Source: Anomaloglossus baeobatrachus
Lineage: Eukaryota; Chordata; Amphibia; Anura; Aromobatidae
Assembly: GCF_048569485.1 (NCBI RefSeq)
Contig: NC_134364.1
Span: 125,128,882 to 125,192,881, forward strand
Direction of reading: 5' to 3'
DNA length: 64,000 nt
Shown: positions 10,162 to 22,216 of the stretch, one piece after another
Layout: every line of letters starts with the position of its first letter
Position numbering within the stretch: the stretch's first letter is position 1
Made by a program: the position numbers and the translations under genes
The notes under the pieces: model-generated
Told to the model about the DNA's origin: nothing
Database searches by the model: none
What the model saw: the letters and a program-made list of their open reading frames with translations, nothing else

Positions 10162-10308
10162 CTTCCAGAAAAGGAGAAACTCTCCAACATTTGCCAGCTG
10201 CACTTGGAAAAGTTGAACATCTTCAGGCAGATGTACCCGACCATTGCGTGGGACAGATTCCCTCCTCTGTATAAAGAGCTGTTCATCTCAGAGACTGAAA
10301 ATGCATGA
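10162..10308 (+). CDS. RORC: RORC (RORgamma) last coding exon with AF-2 helix
   Basis: The acceptor TTGTTCCCGTGTTTTCAG ends at 10161. The exon starts in phase 0 and encodes 48 residues plus TGA. LPEKEKLSNICQLHLEKLNIF matches human [21 protein letters not shown] in helix 11. FPPLYKELF is the helix-12/AF-2 coactivator surface. The tail ISETENA resembles STETESP of RORC rather than NPDCATGCK of RORA. The agonist-lock residues of human RORgamma (His479, Tyr502, Phe506) all have counterparts at the same spacing: H, then Y at +23 and F at +27. The phase agrees with the preceding exon, which ends on a complete codon. Confidence 0.92.
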   Translation, partial: LPEKEKLSNICQLHLEKLNIFRQMYPTIAWDRFPPLYKELFISETENA

Positions 10309-10913
10309 TCAGCGCTGGATGTCTCGTATTGCTCACAGCTTACATCTCTCGTCACCATGTCCTCTTGTCCCGGATTAACACTGAATACCGGGGAATAACA
10401 ATCCTGAAATAAAATTAAAGAACATGACGGATTCTCAAAGTAGTCTCACTCTATATGTAGCTACTAAGTATAGACATGTTTTATTTGGACTGATAATCAC
10501 CCGTAGGCTGGGCAATGACTGAATCCTGGAATCTGAGGCCATTATAATATAACCTTGTTTTAAGCATTAAATAAAAAAAAATGGGGTCCCTGACAAAAAA
10601 GGGATCCATTAGCCCTCTGCAGAAAGCTTAAAAAGAAGAATCAGAATTACCAATATTCTTCCTTTTTAAGATTAGTGTAGTAATATCTGTTTATATTATT
10701 GCGTCTTTATGCTTGTTTTATGTGGCTGATCATCAATAAGCTATTTGTATGTTCTATTATATCTTTTTGTAAAAAAATAAATTTGAAGTACAACTACCCT
10801 GTATATATGGCATTTTCTATACAATGGATCATATACAAAAGACAGGTTATGTTTGCCCACGTTGTTTGATAGATCACCATCAACAAGATATGTACGATTT
10901 GTACAGCTGAAAC

Positions 10914-10915
<2 letters not shown>
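10309..10915 (+). other. RORC: RORC 3' UTR and start of the intergenic region
   Basis: The first polyadenylation signal, AATAAA, is at 10408-10413, about 100 bp after the stop. Further AATAAA words occur near 10567 and 10780. The rest is AT-rich, and I see no other gene before the L2 tail at 10916. Confidence 0.6.
10408..10413 (+). promoter_or_regulatory. RORC: Candidate RORC polyadenylation signal
   Basis: This is the first canonical AATAAA after the RORC stop codon. Use of later signals would lengthen the 3' UTR by 150-370 bp. Confidence 0.5.
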
Positions 10916-10953
<38 letters not shown>

Positions 10954-12105
10954 AATTTATTACAGCTCCATTTATTCCATGGCACTTTACAAGTGAAAAG
11001 GATATACATAAAATCAAGTACATTATTTACGGACAATACAAGACACAGACTGATACAGGAAAAGGGAGGACCTTGCCCGCGAGGCATCACAGTCTACAGG
11101 AGGAGAGAGGACCCTGCCCCCGAGGGCTCACAGTCTACAGGAGGAGAGAGGACCCTACCTGCGAGGTCTCAGAATCTACAGGAGGAGAGACAACCTTGCC
11201 TGCGAGGTCTCAGAGTCTATAGGAGAAGAGAGGACCCTGCCCCTGAGGAGGAGGACCCTGCCTGCGAGGGCTTACAGTCTACAGGAGGATAGAGGACCCT
11301 GTCCGCGAGGGCTCACAGTCTACAGGAGGAGAGAGGACCCTGCCCGCGAGGGCTCACAGTCTACAGGAGGAGAGTGGACCCTGCCTGCGAGGGCTCACAG
11401 TCTACAGGAGGAGAGAGGACCCTGCCTGTGAGGGCTCACAGTCTACAGGGGGAGAGACGACCCTACCTGCGAGGGCTCAGAGTCTACAGGAGAAGATAGG
11501 ACCCTGCCCCCGAGGAGAACCCTGCCTGCAAGGGCTCACAGTCTACAGGAAGAGAGAGGACTCTGCCTGCAAGGTCTCACAGTCTACAGGAAGAGAGAGG
11601 ACTCTGCCTGCAAGGGCTCACATTCTACAGGAAGAGAGAGGACCCTGTCTACGAGGGCTCACAGGTTACAGGAGGAGAAAGGACCCTGTCTGCAAGGGCT
11701 CACAGTCTACAGGAGAGAGGACCCTGCCTGTGAGGGCTCACAGTCTACAGGGGATGGGTGAGGATACAGTAGGTGACGGTAGAGCTGGCTGTGCAGTGAT
11801 GTACTGGTCTGAGGATTATTGCAGGTTGTAGGCTTCTCGGAAGAGGTGGATCTTCAGGTTCCTTTTGAAGCTTTCCATGGTAGGTGAGAGTCTGAGATGC
11901 TGGGGTATAGCGTTCCAGAGTATGGGAGAGGTGCGGAAGAAATCTTGTATGCAATTGTTTGAAGTGGAGATAAGAGAGGAGTAGAGAAGAAGATCTTGTG
12001 AGGATCTGAGGTTGCGTGTGGGTAGGTACCAGGAGACTAGGTCACAGATATATGGAGGAGACAGGTTGCGGATGGCTTTGTATGTCATGGTTAGTGTACC
12101 ATGCT
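10916..12105 (-). mobile_element. L2-clade LINE 3' end, with expanded 3' UTR
   Basis: On the minus strand, 12088-11819 encodes the last ~90 residues of a LINE ORF2: MTYKAIRNLSPPYICDL and later FFRTSPILWNAIPQHL and FKRNLKIHLFREAY. This is the C-terminal tail common to L2/Rex-like elements. The 3' UTR follows and ends in an (ATT)n tract at 10914-10950, as L2 tails in frogs do. The UTR contains a 41-bp tandem array. The element is 5'-truncated and fossil. Confidence 0.8.
11040..11755 (-). repeat. ~41-bp minisatellite inside the L2 3' UTR
   Basis: About 17 diverged copies of a unit containing ACAGTCTACAGGAGGAGAGA and GGACCCTGCCTGCGAGGGCT occur. A single copy of this text is part of the normal L2 3' UTR: the tail at 31705-32625 has one GAGAGCTTACAATCTACAATG. 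The array is therefore an internal amplification within the LINE tail. Confidence 0.85.
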
Positions 12106-14677
12106 GCTAAAGTGGTGTATAGATTTTTATATGTAAAAAAAAAAAGCAAAAATAGTAATATAAAGCACCTGTGCAAAAAAGTCAACTAAATGGTACTTTT
12201 TAGCATCCAGATGGATGTATATATGCATCATACAAATATCTATTTACAGCAGATAATTTGTCAGCAAAAATGTTTGAACGTGACGGTGAAGTATTTCTCT
12301 TTGAGAAACCATTGTGTAAGTGGTTGGAGGCATCCTAGCTACGGTATAACAATTCTGCGAATCCCTGTCATGGCTTCCTGTATGTGGGCCAACCCAACCA
12401 CACGTAGAGTAACACCTCCAAATCAGACAAGGTGAAATTATAAAAAAGGTTTTATCTGATTGTAGCCATTCAACTCAAAAAGCGACCAAAAATGGAAGCC
12501 CGGAAAATGATGATGGAAGATAAAGCACAATCAAGACGTGTCGGACAACGCGACTCTGTAAAAGGAAAAAGTTTAATCTCAGTAATTTTGAAAGATCACG
12601 GGGCAACGCACCCAAAAAGAAAAGAAAGCCCTATAACACACATCAGATACAGCGCCGACCACCTGTATATTATGTAGAACGTGATATCCTGTTTTCTAAT
12701 AACCAAACTGATGAGTTGAGCAGTGCCAGGTCAGGGATCAGACCTTGTTGAGGGGATGCGGCAGACGGTAAGGGCTGAGGACATCTTGTGTTTGGTCACA
12801 CATCACCGAATCTCAGTGCACTACCTATGCATTTCTTCCCCTTTCAGTAAGGGCAGAGTTTATTAAATATTAATGCTTTATAGGTGTAGCATGTCTGTCT
12901 CAGTATGAAGCCTGCTTTCCAGATGTCTCGGGCGAGCTCTTTCTGGCACTAATCGACATCCAGTAAATGCATAAAGCTGATCAGTGGGACAGAAGCAGGA
13001 AAGCGGAGGGGTCTGCACCGCACAGGTAGGAGACGTCAATTATGTGTTATTTCACTTCATCATTCAGACCTTTTACACCAAGGAATTGCTCAGTATGCAT
13101 TATCAGCCCTATAAACTGGATTATTCAGATTTCCTAATGCTATGTAGACTTGATCATTTCATGTGACTTTTCCATCTTTCTTTTGCTGATTTTGTCATCT
13201 TGATAGAATTATATAAACTATCTTTCGTTAAACGGTAGAAAATTCTCAAATTCAATAAAAAGTCAGCAAATTGGGGGAGTGAAACTGAGGACAAAATATT
13301 AGACATAGCTTTAGTGTTTCACAAGTGCGTGGCTTGACCACAGACTATATATCACATATTTAATATTCCCAGTTAAAGCAATGCAAACTTCCCAAACTAA
13401 AACATGATTACGAAATTAGTAGTATCAATAGAGAATTGTAAACACACGTAAATTACATAGTTATCACTGCTGGTAACCATAAAAAAGAGATATAAAAATA
13501 AAAATCTATCTGCGCTATTAGGGATGGATGTCCCCTGCTTTTGATCCTTCTGCTAAAACAGAAAACCAAAACGGTCTTGGAGAACTCGCCTCTTCCACTT
13601 ATTTACTTTGCATTCTGTAGACAATCAGTCCTGAAAAGGGACATTTTCATTAAACAATCAGATGAAGAGCAAAATATGACATCATATTGATGTCCGTACA
13701 AAGCACAGTTCATACCAGCCATAGATCAGCGATGCATTATGTGATGTAATTACTTTCAGGGGGAAAAAAAACATCTAAAATGTTTTTCATTTTTATTACA
13801 ATAATCCTTAGTAACTTATTCTCTCCAATATCGACACTCATAGTCATCTTTGGAAGGTGTCATTTTACAACTATTACGAAAACTAAGTAAAAGGAATACA
13901 TTATTATTTCAATAATTGGCTAAGAAATGAACAAGTAATAACTAGAAAGCGCTCTGCTCTGGATGATGACAGCAGATGTCAAACAATATATTACAAATTG
14001 CGGCTTCATGGGGCACTGTTGACTTATCAGTCACCCCTAGGTATTGGAGAGGAAAGACTAGGAGGGAAGTCTTTATTTAATAGGTACCCCACAAACCGCT
14101 TAATGATCTAATATATTGTGATGTCATGTTGGAGAAAATATGGATGTCGCGTGTTGGATTTTCAAACATACCTCTCTTGTTTTTTTTAATCTAGTAAAAA
14201 AATGTAGTTGTAAATACGTCCTGCAACAACTTATTGTCCTCTCTCCATTGAGGAGCGTGCTTGTGTATGAGCGAAGGGAGGAGGCACAATACATAGCTGA
14301 TGGCTGAGAGTGATCAGATAGGTAGGAGTACAGCCACCACCCTTAGGCTTTAGAAGAGATGTTAGGCAGGAAGGGTGTATGATCATGACTTCTCAATCTT
14401 TTGCTACTGGGGCATTCAGCTTTATCTACTGGAGTGACAAGTTCATCTTTACTGAATGAAGCAAAAGAAAGGCTTGAAGTATGGCTTTATGAGCCCACCC
14501 AGACATCCCACAGAATGGGGAGGGTGGATTGCTTATGTGTGGACGCAAAAGAGCATCATGTTATTGAGGGATCTGAGGAGTATGGAGAAGTTTTTATCAT
14601 CAAAAGTAGGTTCTCACTTCCACATATCCTGTATATCCAAAGGGTACATGTGTCATGTAAAGTAAGGACACTAGATC
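12106..14677. other. Unassigned intergenic stretch
   Basis: This is AT-rich sequence between RORC and LINGO4 with no convincing exon, RNA gene or repeat that I can name. Open frames are short and unlike any family I know. Host regulatory elements could lie here, but nothing in the bases marks them. Confidence 0.4.
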
Positions 14678-14680
14678 TTA

Positions 14681-15424
14681 AGCTGGTGTCACACACAGCG
14701 ACAACGACAACGACGTCGCTGCTATGTCACCATTTTCTGTGACGTTGCAGCGACGTCCCGTCGCTGTCGCTGTGTGTGACATCCAGCAACGACCTGGCCC
14801 CTGCTGTGAGGTCGTTGCTCGTTGCTGAATGTCCAGCTTCATTTTTTGGTCGTCACTCTCCCGCTGTGACACACACATCGCTGTGTGTGACAGCGAGAGA
14901 GCGACGAAATGAAGCGAGCAGGAAGCAGGAGCCGGCGTCTGGCAGCTGCGGTAAGCTATAACCAGCGTAAACATCGGGTAACCAAGGGAAGGCCTTTCCC
15001 TGGTTACCCGATATTTACCTTCGTTACCAGCCTCCGCCCTTGCTGCTAGTGCCGGCTCCTGCTCTGTGCACATGTGGCTGCAGTACACATCGGGAAATTA
15101 ACCAGATGTGTACTGTAGCTAGGAGAGCAGGGAGCCAGCGCTAAGCAGTGTGCGCGGCTCCCTGCTCTCTGCACTGTGACATGTAGCTGCAGTACACATC
15201 GGGTTAATTAACCCGATGTGTACTGTACCTAGGAGAGCAAGGAGCCAGCGCTAAGCGCGGCTCCCTGCTCTCTGCACATGTAGCGACGTTATGATCGCTG
15301 CTTCTGCCGTGTTTGACAACTAAGCAGCGATCATAACAGCGACTTACAAGGTCGCTGTTACGTCACAGAAAATGGTGACGTAACAGCGACGTCGTTGTCG
15401 CTGTCGCTTAGTGTGAACCCAGCT
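14681..15424. mobile_element. CpG-rich Harbinger-like MITE with TTA target duplication
   Basis: The ends AGCTGGTGTCACACACAGCG and, reversed, AGCTGGGTTCACACTAAGCG are inverted repeats. TTA flanks at 14678-14680 and 15425-15427. The homology continues inward through repeated ACGACGTCGCTG words, giving long self-complementary arms. Near 15077-15290 a CAGTACACATCGG...AGGAGAGC(A)GGGAGCCAGCG segment is duplicated. It is non-coding and 744 bp long. Confidence 0.7.
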
Positions 15425-15427
15425 TTA

Positions 15428-16990
15428 GTGTGGCGGCACAGGATGATATGGTGGGCCAGGAATCACATGGAGGATCCTTATGCTCTTTATATAATGTTTT
15501 GAGAAAACACTTAAACAGGACAACGTTTTGTAGGACTTGGGCAAGGTGGAGATGGGATAAGAACATGACTTTGGTATAGTGGAGTTTCAGTGACCCCCTT
15601 TTTTCCACCTCTTAACGAAACCCCCTTTTAACCTACACAGCTAAGAAATAACCATGGACATCAACTTGGATGAAATGGCCACAGCAGCCTTTATTTAAAA
15701 AAATATACAAAGAATAAACATTAATAGGGGTGGGGTCCTTAAAGCCCATAAATCTGGTGACTAACAAGTAACCCAATAAACATTACCTTCCCCCTAAACC
15801 ACACTTAAGGCTACTTTACACACTGCGATATCGGTCCCGATATCGCTAGTGTGGGTACCCGCCCCCATCTGTTGCGCGACACGGGCAAATCGCTGCCCGT
15901 GTCGCACAACAGCCGTCACACATACTTACCTGTCCGGCGACGTCGCTGTGACGGGCGAACCGCCTCCTTTCTAAGGGGGCGGTCCGTGCGGCGTCACAGC
16001 GACGTCACTGAAGCGTCACTGAACCGCCGCCCAATAGCAGCGGAGGGGCGGAGATGAGCGGGACGTAACATCCCGCCCACCTCCTTCCTTCCGCATAGCG
16101 GCCGGGAGGCAGGTAAGGGGAGCTTCCTCGTTCCTGCGGCGTCACACGCAGCGATGTGTGCTGCCGCAGGAACGAGGAACAACTTCGTTACTGCTGCAGT
16201 AACGATTTTTGAGAATGGACCCCCGTGTCGCCGATTAGCGATTTTGCACGTTTTTGCAACGATGCAAAATCGCTTATCGGTGTCACACGCAACGGCATCG
16301 CTAATGCGGCCGGATGTGCGTCACAAATTCCGTGACCCCAACGACTCCGCATTAGCGATGTCGCAGCGTGTAAAGCCCGCTTTACTCCCAGCCACAACCA
16401 CCAACTTGGGAGCACCGATGTAAAAAGGGGAGGGGGAAGAGTTAAACTACCACACATGAGACCCGACAATCCATTGCTGGTGTTTCCCCAAAATCATTAG
16501 ACCACCAACCCAAACCAGGAAATTAAAGGGAACCACATCTCCCTGGATCCCCAATACAATTTACACCAACTTCAAGGACCCACCGCAACCACCAACAGCC
16601 ACTATTACCCTCCTAACCCTCAATAAGGGAGGGCAGGCAGGACAATCCCGAGGGGAACCACAGGCCAAAGAGGACCTCCCCCTCCAAACGGCCCCTTATA
16701 TACCCCAACAGTCCCTCTGGTACCTCCCCTCCCCAACTGGTCACCTCCCCCCCAACCAAAATCATGCCGGCCTCCACCCACACCGTGTAATGGTTTGAGA
16801 AAACACTTAAACAGGACGTTTTGTAGGACTTGGGCAAGGTGGTGATGGGGTAAGGACATTACATAACAGAAACTGGTTGGTTGGAGCAAGCTTAGGAAAT
16901 GCATAACTAATTCCAAATGGAGGGAAAGCAACTTCAAACTGGTGCTTGATGTGATGTATGGTTTTCATATATGGCCATTCTAACATCCCA
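15428..16990 (-). repeat. Unclassified repeat bracketed by ~70-bp direct repeats, split by a MITE
   Basis: Near-identical segments starting TTTGAGAAAACACTTAAACA occur at 15497 and 16793 and run about 70 bp each. Between them lies noncoding sequence that, read on the minus strand, carries AAATAAAGGCTGCTGTGGCC. This recalls the 3' tail of the Ngaro element at 5015-5045. The MITE at 15808-16381 interrupts it. It may be a minus-strand YR-retroelement tail with split repeats, but no coding domain supports this. Confidence 0.35.
15808..16381. mobile_element. CpG-rich Harbinger-like MITE with TTA target duplication
   Basis: The ends AGGCTACTTTACACACTGCG and, reversed, AGCGGGCTTTACACGCTGCG are inverted repeats with TTA at 15805-15807 and 16382-16384. 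The interior (GGCGACGTCGCTGTGACG; CGCCTCCTTTCTAAGGGGGC) closely resembles that of the element at 26627-27209, so they form one family. It is 574 bp and non-coding. Confidence 0.75.
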
Positions 16991-17000
16991 GATCAGATTA

Positions 17001-17911
17001 CAGTATGTCCGAGGTGTCATATTCCCCTCACCATCCTATGGCAGAGCGCATGGGAGTGTATGTTCACACAAAACTGCTGGAAGGAGGTATCAGAAAATAT
17101 ACACAGATATTAGAGGCTAAATGTTCCCCTTACTGCACAAACAATTTTATTTCACCAACTTAAGACCCCAAAAGGTTGTACAGCAGGAGTGCCACGGAAC
17201 CCAAAAATGATTGCTATATTCTTAGAGGTAGCATTACGGGGTCTCCTCCATCAGTGGTTAGAGCCAAAGCTTTCAGATATGGCAGTCATCATATTACAAC
17301 TAAAACTATTGTTTGAAATAGACCAACTTGATACAAAAAGATAGGAAGAATTATTTGCTAGCAAATTCATTAAAAAGTCTGCCACTTCAGTACCCCGAGA
17401 AGTAAAGTACAGAAGACTTGAGGGGTATTTTGGGTATCCTGAGGTTGGAGACCACAATAGGACTATCACAAAGGAATGTTATTTAGAGACTATGACAGAA
17501 GGCAGTGGGAGAAAAAGGCACTGCCACTGTACTTTATTATTTGGGTGACATATTCCTCATAAATCCTCATGCGTTGACATGGTTATATAGTTAAGCTTCC
17601 AGCTCCTGCAACTTGCACAATTTTCTTTGATATGCCAATATTTTCTTACCCGTAAAAAACATTTGACTTTTTTTTTGTATGTGACCTTAAAACTATTAAA
17701 AAACAAATAAATAAAGAATGTAATTATAAAAATGGGAAATACACCACATACCAACTCCACAGTGTGAGGGTAATTAAGGATACATGTGGTCATGTTTCCA
17801 GCTATAACAGCCCTTAGTCATGGTGGCGATGACTAAGAGCTCTTACTGTGAAACACGACCACGTCAGTCCAGGGTTTTGTGTACGTCTCTGTACATATGG
17901 AATAAAAGATC
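17001..17911. other. Unassigned stretch
   Basis: I see no gene, RNA or named repeat here. The sequence is AT-rich, with only short chance open frames. Confidence 0.35.
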
Positions 17912-18273
17912 TACAAATAGGTCGACAAATCTTTGGACAGTGACCAAGTCTTTGTGATTTCAGCTCTGCAGGCCACTATTTTGTATTTAAAATGAAACAG
18001 CTGAGATGCAATTGAAGCGTAGACTATTAGGTTTAATTCAGGGGTGGGGAACCTTTTTACTGCCGGGGGCCATTTGGAATTTTCTACCAACCATCGAGGG
18101 CCGCACAAAATTATCAACTTGAAAATTACCCAGCTATATTTGGTCAAACAATTAATTAACTCACCCCTACTGTGGTGGCTGGAGCTTCTCTTTCGTGCGG
18201 CTGTGATGTTCAGTGATATTGATCATCTTGATTCTCACAACTGCTTTTCCAAGTTTGTCTCGGTCTGGAGATG

Positions 18274-19650
18274 CTAGGGGCATACACATCACAGGAGACG
18301 CTGGGGCACATAAATTACAGGAGACACTGGGAGTACACATCACAGGAGGGGCTGGGGCATATACATGACAGGAGGGGCTGGGGCATGTACATCGCAGAAG
18401 GGGCTGGGGCATGTACATCACAGGAGGGGCTGGGTCATGTACATCATAGGAGGAGCTGGGGCATGTACAACACAGGAGGGGCTGGAGCATGTACATCACA
18501 GGAGGGGCTGGGGAATGTACATCACAGGAGGGGCAGGGGCATGTACATCACAGGAGGGGCTGGGGCATGTACATCATAGAAGGGGCTGGGGCATGTACAT
18601 CACAGGAGGGGCTGGGGCATATACATGACAGGAGGGGCTGGGGCATGTACATCACAGGAGGGACTGGGGCATGTACATCACAGGAGGGTTGCGGCATGTA
18701 CAGTACAGGAGGGGCTGGGGCATGTACATCACAGGAGGGGCTGGGGCATATACATAACAGGAGGGGCTGGGGCATATACATCACAGGAGGGGCTGGGGCA
18801 TATACATGACAGGAGGGGCTGGGGCATGTACATCACAGAAGGGGCTGGGGGCTAGGGCATGTACATCACAGGAGTGGCTGGGGCATGTACATTACAGGAG
18901 GGGCTGGGGCATATACATCACAGGAGGGGCTGGGGCATATACATGACAGGAGGGGCTGGGGCATGTACATCACAGAAGGGGCTGGGGAATGTACATCACA
19001 GGAGGGGCTTGGGCATGTACATCACAGGAGGGGCTGGGGCATATACATCACAGGAGGGGCTGGGGCATATACATGACAGGAGGGGCTGGGGCATATACAT
19101 GACAGGAGGGGCTGGGGCATGTACATCACAGAAGGGGCTGGGGCATGTACATCACAGGAGTGGCTGGGGCATGTACATCACAGGAGGGGCTGGGGCATAT
19201 ACATCACAGGAGGGGCTGGGGCATATACATCCCAGGAGGGGCTGGGGCATATACATCACAGGAGGGGCTGGGGCATATACATGACAGGAGGGGCTGGGGC
19301 ATGTACATCACAGAAGGGGCTGGGGCATATACATCACAGGAGGGGCTGGGGCATGTAAATCACAGAAGGGGCTGGGGCATGCACATCACAGGGGGGGCTG
19401 GGGCATGTACATCACAGGAGGGGCTGGGGCATATACATCACAGGAGGGGCTGGGGCATATACATGACAGGAGGGGCTGTGGCATGTACATCACAGAAGGG
19501 GCTGGGGCATGTACATCCCAGGAGGGGCTGGGGCATGTACAGCAAAGGAGGGGCTGGGGCATGTACAGCACAGGAGGGGCTGGGGCATGTACATCACAGG
19601 AGGTGCTGGGGCGTATACATCACAGGAGATTCTGGGGCATATACATCACT
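18274..19650 (+). repeat. 26-bp minisatellite inside the hAT element
   Basis: About 52 copies of a 26-bp unit (ACATCACAGGAGGGGCTGGG plus GCATGT) occur with small variants (GTACATCACAGAAGG, ATACATGACAGG). The period is not a multiple of three, so three overlapping frames stay open. None is a gene. Confidence 0.95.
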
Positions 19651-20720
19651 AGGGGAGCATGGACAGCCCTGGCAGTGGCACAGACATGACTGGGGACAAG
19701 GACAGCACTGGCAGAGGCACGGATAGCATTGGCAGAGGCACGGACAGCACTAGGTGGCAGCACGGACAGCACTAGGAGGCAGCACGGACAGCACTAGGAG
19801 GCAGCACGGACAGCACTAGGAGGCAGCACGGACAGCACTAGGTGGCAGCACGGATAGCACTAGGTGGCATCACTAGGGAGGCACAGACAGGACTGGGGGA
19901 GCATAGACATCACCAGGAGGGCATGGACTGCACTGTGGGGCAAAGACAGCAGTGGGAGGCTACAGACAGCAGTGGCGAGTACAGAGCACTGGGGGATACA
20001 CAGTACTGAGGGGTGGCACAGCACTGGGGAGAACGGGCAGCATAAGGGGGGCATGGACAGCTCTGACCATGGCATGGACAGCACTGGTTGCAGCATGGAC
20101 TGCATTAGGCGGTGGGGACAGCACTGAGGGAGCATAGACATCACCCAGGTAGGTACAGACAGCACTGGGGGGCACGGACAGCTTTGGAAGTTTACACAGC
20201 GATGAGGGGGTACACAGCACTGGGGGGTACACACAGTACTAGGGGGTACACAGCACTGGGGGGTACACATTACTAGGGGTACACACAGCACTGGGGGTAC
20301 ACAGTACTAGGAGTAAACACAGCATTAGGGGGTACACACTGTACAAGGGGTACACAGCACTGGGGGATACACAGTACTAGGAGTACACACAGCACTGGGG
20401 GGTACACAGTACTAAGGGTACACACTGTACTAGGGGTATACAGCACTGGGGGGAACACAGTACTAGGGGTACACAGCACTGGGGGGGGACAGTACTAGGA
20501 GTACACACAGCATTAGGGGTACACAATGTATTAGGGGGTACACAGCACTGAGGGGTACACAGTACTAGGGGTACACAGTACTTGGGGTACACACAGCACG
20601 AGGGGAGTACACAAAGTACTAGGGGGTACACAGCACTGAGCGGGGGGCAGCGATGGGTTGAGTACTCACAGTACTGGGGTGGGGGAGGAGGAGTCACACA
20701 CACAGCACAGCACAAGTCCG
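19651..20720 (+). repeat. Degenerate minisatellites (22-bp and ~18-24-bp units) inside the hAT element
   Basis: First come about five copies of a 22-bp unit with GGCAGCACGGACAGCACTAG (19745-19870). A loose array follows, built from GGGGTACACAGCACTGGGG and GTACACAGTACTAGGGG words. The two blocks share the CAGCACTRGG core, which suggests repeated re-amplification of one seed. Confidence 0.85.
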
Positions 20721-21595
20721 GGAGGCCCGTAAATCTGCTGCAGCTCTTCTGTGACTTTATCGCAGCTTGCTGCTTACCTCGCCCACCAGAAAACGCTAGC
20801 ACAGGCCGGGGTTAAGCCTAGAATGTATGGGCTGCAGTCAGGTCCTGGAAGGAGCCTGTACATTCTAGCGTTTAGTAGTGAGTTTGTTTTGAATGTATGG
20901 GATGAAGTCAGGATCTGGATGGAGCCCGTACATTCTGGCATCTACCCACAGGGCATCAGGCAGTGAGATTAAAAGGGCCGGCAGCCGGGAAAAGCGTTGC
21001 TGCCGCCAGAGCACTGCGGTCCCCGGGAATGTGCCCAGGGGCCGCATAAAAATTCGTCACGGGTCGTATACGGCCTGCGGGCCGGAAGTTTCCCACCCCT
21101 GGTTTAATTAAAGGGCTGAAAAAAAAAATCCTGTGAAATGTATAGGAATTTTTTTTACAAAGCTTCCTCATTTCAGGGGCTGAAAAGTAATTGGACAAAT
21201 TTACTTTACCATAAATAGAATGTTCATTTTTAATCCTTTGTAGAGAATCCTTTACAACAATGACTGAATTTCTTTGGCCATGAACGTCACCATCACTGGT
21301 CTCCTCCTGTGTGAGGCTTTGCTGCCTTTACTGCAGTGACCTCTGTTATTCTTTGTTTGTGGCTCTTTCTCCTTTGATGACTCGGCCACTGCAGAATGTT
21401 ACACTTCTTTGCTTTAGCACAGTTTTCTTTTTCCATCTCTCTGAGAAGCGTTGTCCAATTATTGCTGCATTTGGTTGAATCTAAGCAAAAAGTCTCGCCC
21501 TATGCTCTTCAGAATTCCTCCAACGGCTTCTATCTTCAGTCGCATCACCAATAACCACTAGTGCCCCAGGGCCAATGGAAGCACTGCATGCCCCG

Positions 21596-22216
21596 TGTCA
21601 CGTCCTCACCGGAGTCCGCGCCTGCGACTTCTGCTTCGGTCACCGGGCTCCATGTGCTGGTGATAGGAGAGAAGTCGTGCCAGTGGCTCTGGTGGGAGCA
21701 GGCTAGACTCATCCACTAAGCTGGGTTTCCCTAGGACCTGAAGGACCACTGGCTAACTGTAGGTGGCGTGTGTCTTCCAGCTGAAGTTACCACCATGCAG
21801 CTACAGCCAATGGGAAGACACCACACCCTTCTAATTCCCCCTCTTGTCTGCTGACCTCTGTTCTGACTATTGATCCCTGTGTGTTGACCTCTGCCTGCTT
21901 ACTGACTACTCTCCTGCCTGCCGTTTTTGTACCTCACTGCCATTTCCGATTTTGACCTCTGCCTGATTTCCTGACTATGCTCCTGCCAGCCGATTTTATC
22001 CCATTTTGTGCCTCCTGATTTGGACCCTGCCTGACAACTACTCTTTCCTGGATTGCAGCCTTCTGTAGGCAGCAATCTCCTGGACCTTGTGTAATTCCAA
22101 ATCCCTGTAGAGGGGTTAAAGGGTTTCGGGGTTCTTGAGATCCTGCCGATTTGGTGGTTAGCCCTAGTCTGTCCATGACAGTCATCCTGAGTCTCTGGTC
22201 AAGGGCAGATGTTACA
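21596..22216 (+). mobile_element. Solo LTR, Gypsy-like (fossil)
   Basis: The element begins TGTCACGTCCTCACC and ends AGATGTTACA, with a 5-bp CCCCG duplication at 21591-21595 and 22217-22221. TG...CA ends and a 5-bp duplication fit a Ty3/Gypsy LTR. At 621 bp with no internal region, it is the product of LTR-LTR recombination. It is inserted in the old Tc1-family element. Confidence 0.8.

Larger units (their letters stand above)
18039..21101. mobile_element. Non-autonomous hAT element carrying two minisatellite fields
   Basis: The ends CAGGGGTGGGGAACCTTTTT and, reversed, CAGGGGTGGGAAACTTCCGG are hAT-type inverted termini. An 8-bp duplication, GTTTAATT, flanks it exactly at 18031-18038 and 21102-21109. 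Both subterminal regions contain GGGCC-rich words typical of this hAT group (CCGGGGGCCATTTG; CGGCCTGCGGGCCGG). No transposase is present. Almost the whole 3063-bp interior consists of tandem repeats. Confidence 0.9.

Noticed and set aside
10914-12105. CRISPR-like or functional direct-repeat array
   Set aside because: The repeats are contiguous diverged minisatellite units within an L2 tail, in a vertebrate genome. No spacer structure is present.
12492-12677. Small basic open frame (MEARKMMMEDKAQSRR)
   Set aside because: It is short and lysine-rich in AT-rich DNA, with no splice sites or family match.
18271-19726. Gly/Ala-rich frames (GGAGACTSQEGLGH)
   Set aside because: They come from the 26-bp minisatellite. 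Three frames stay open because the unit has no stop words.
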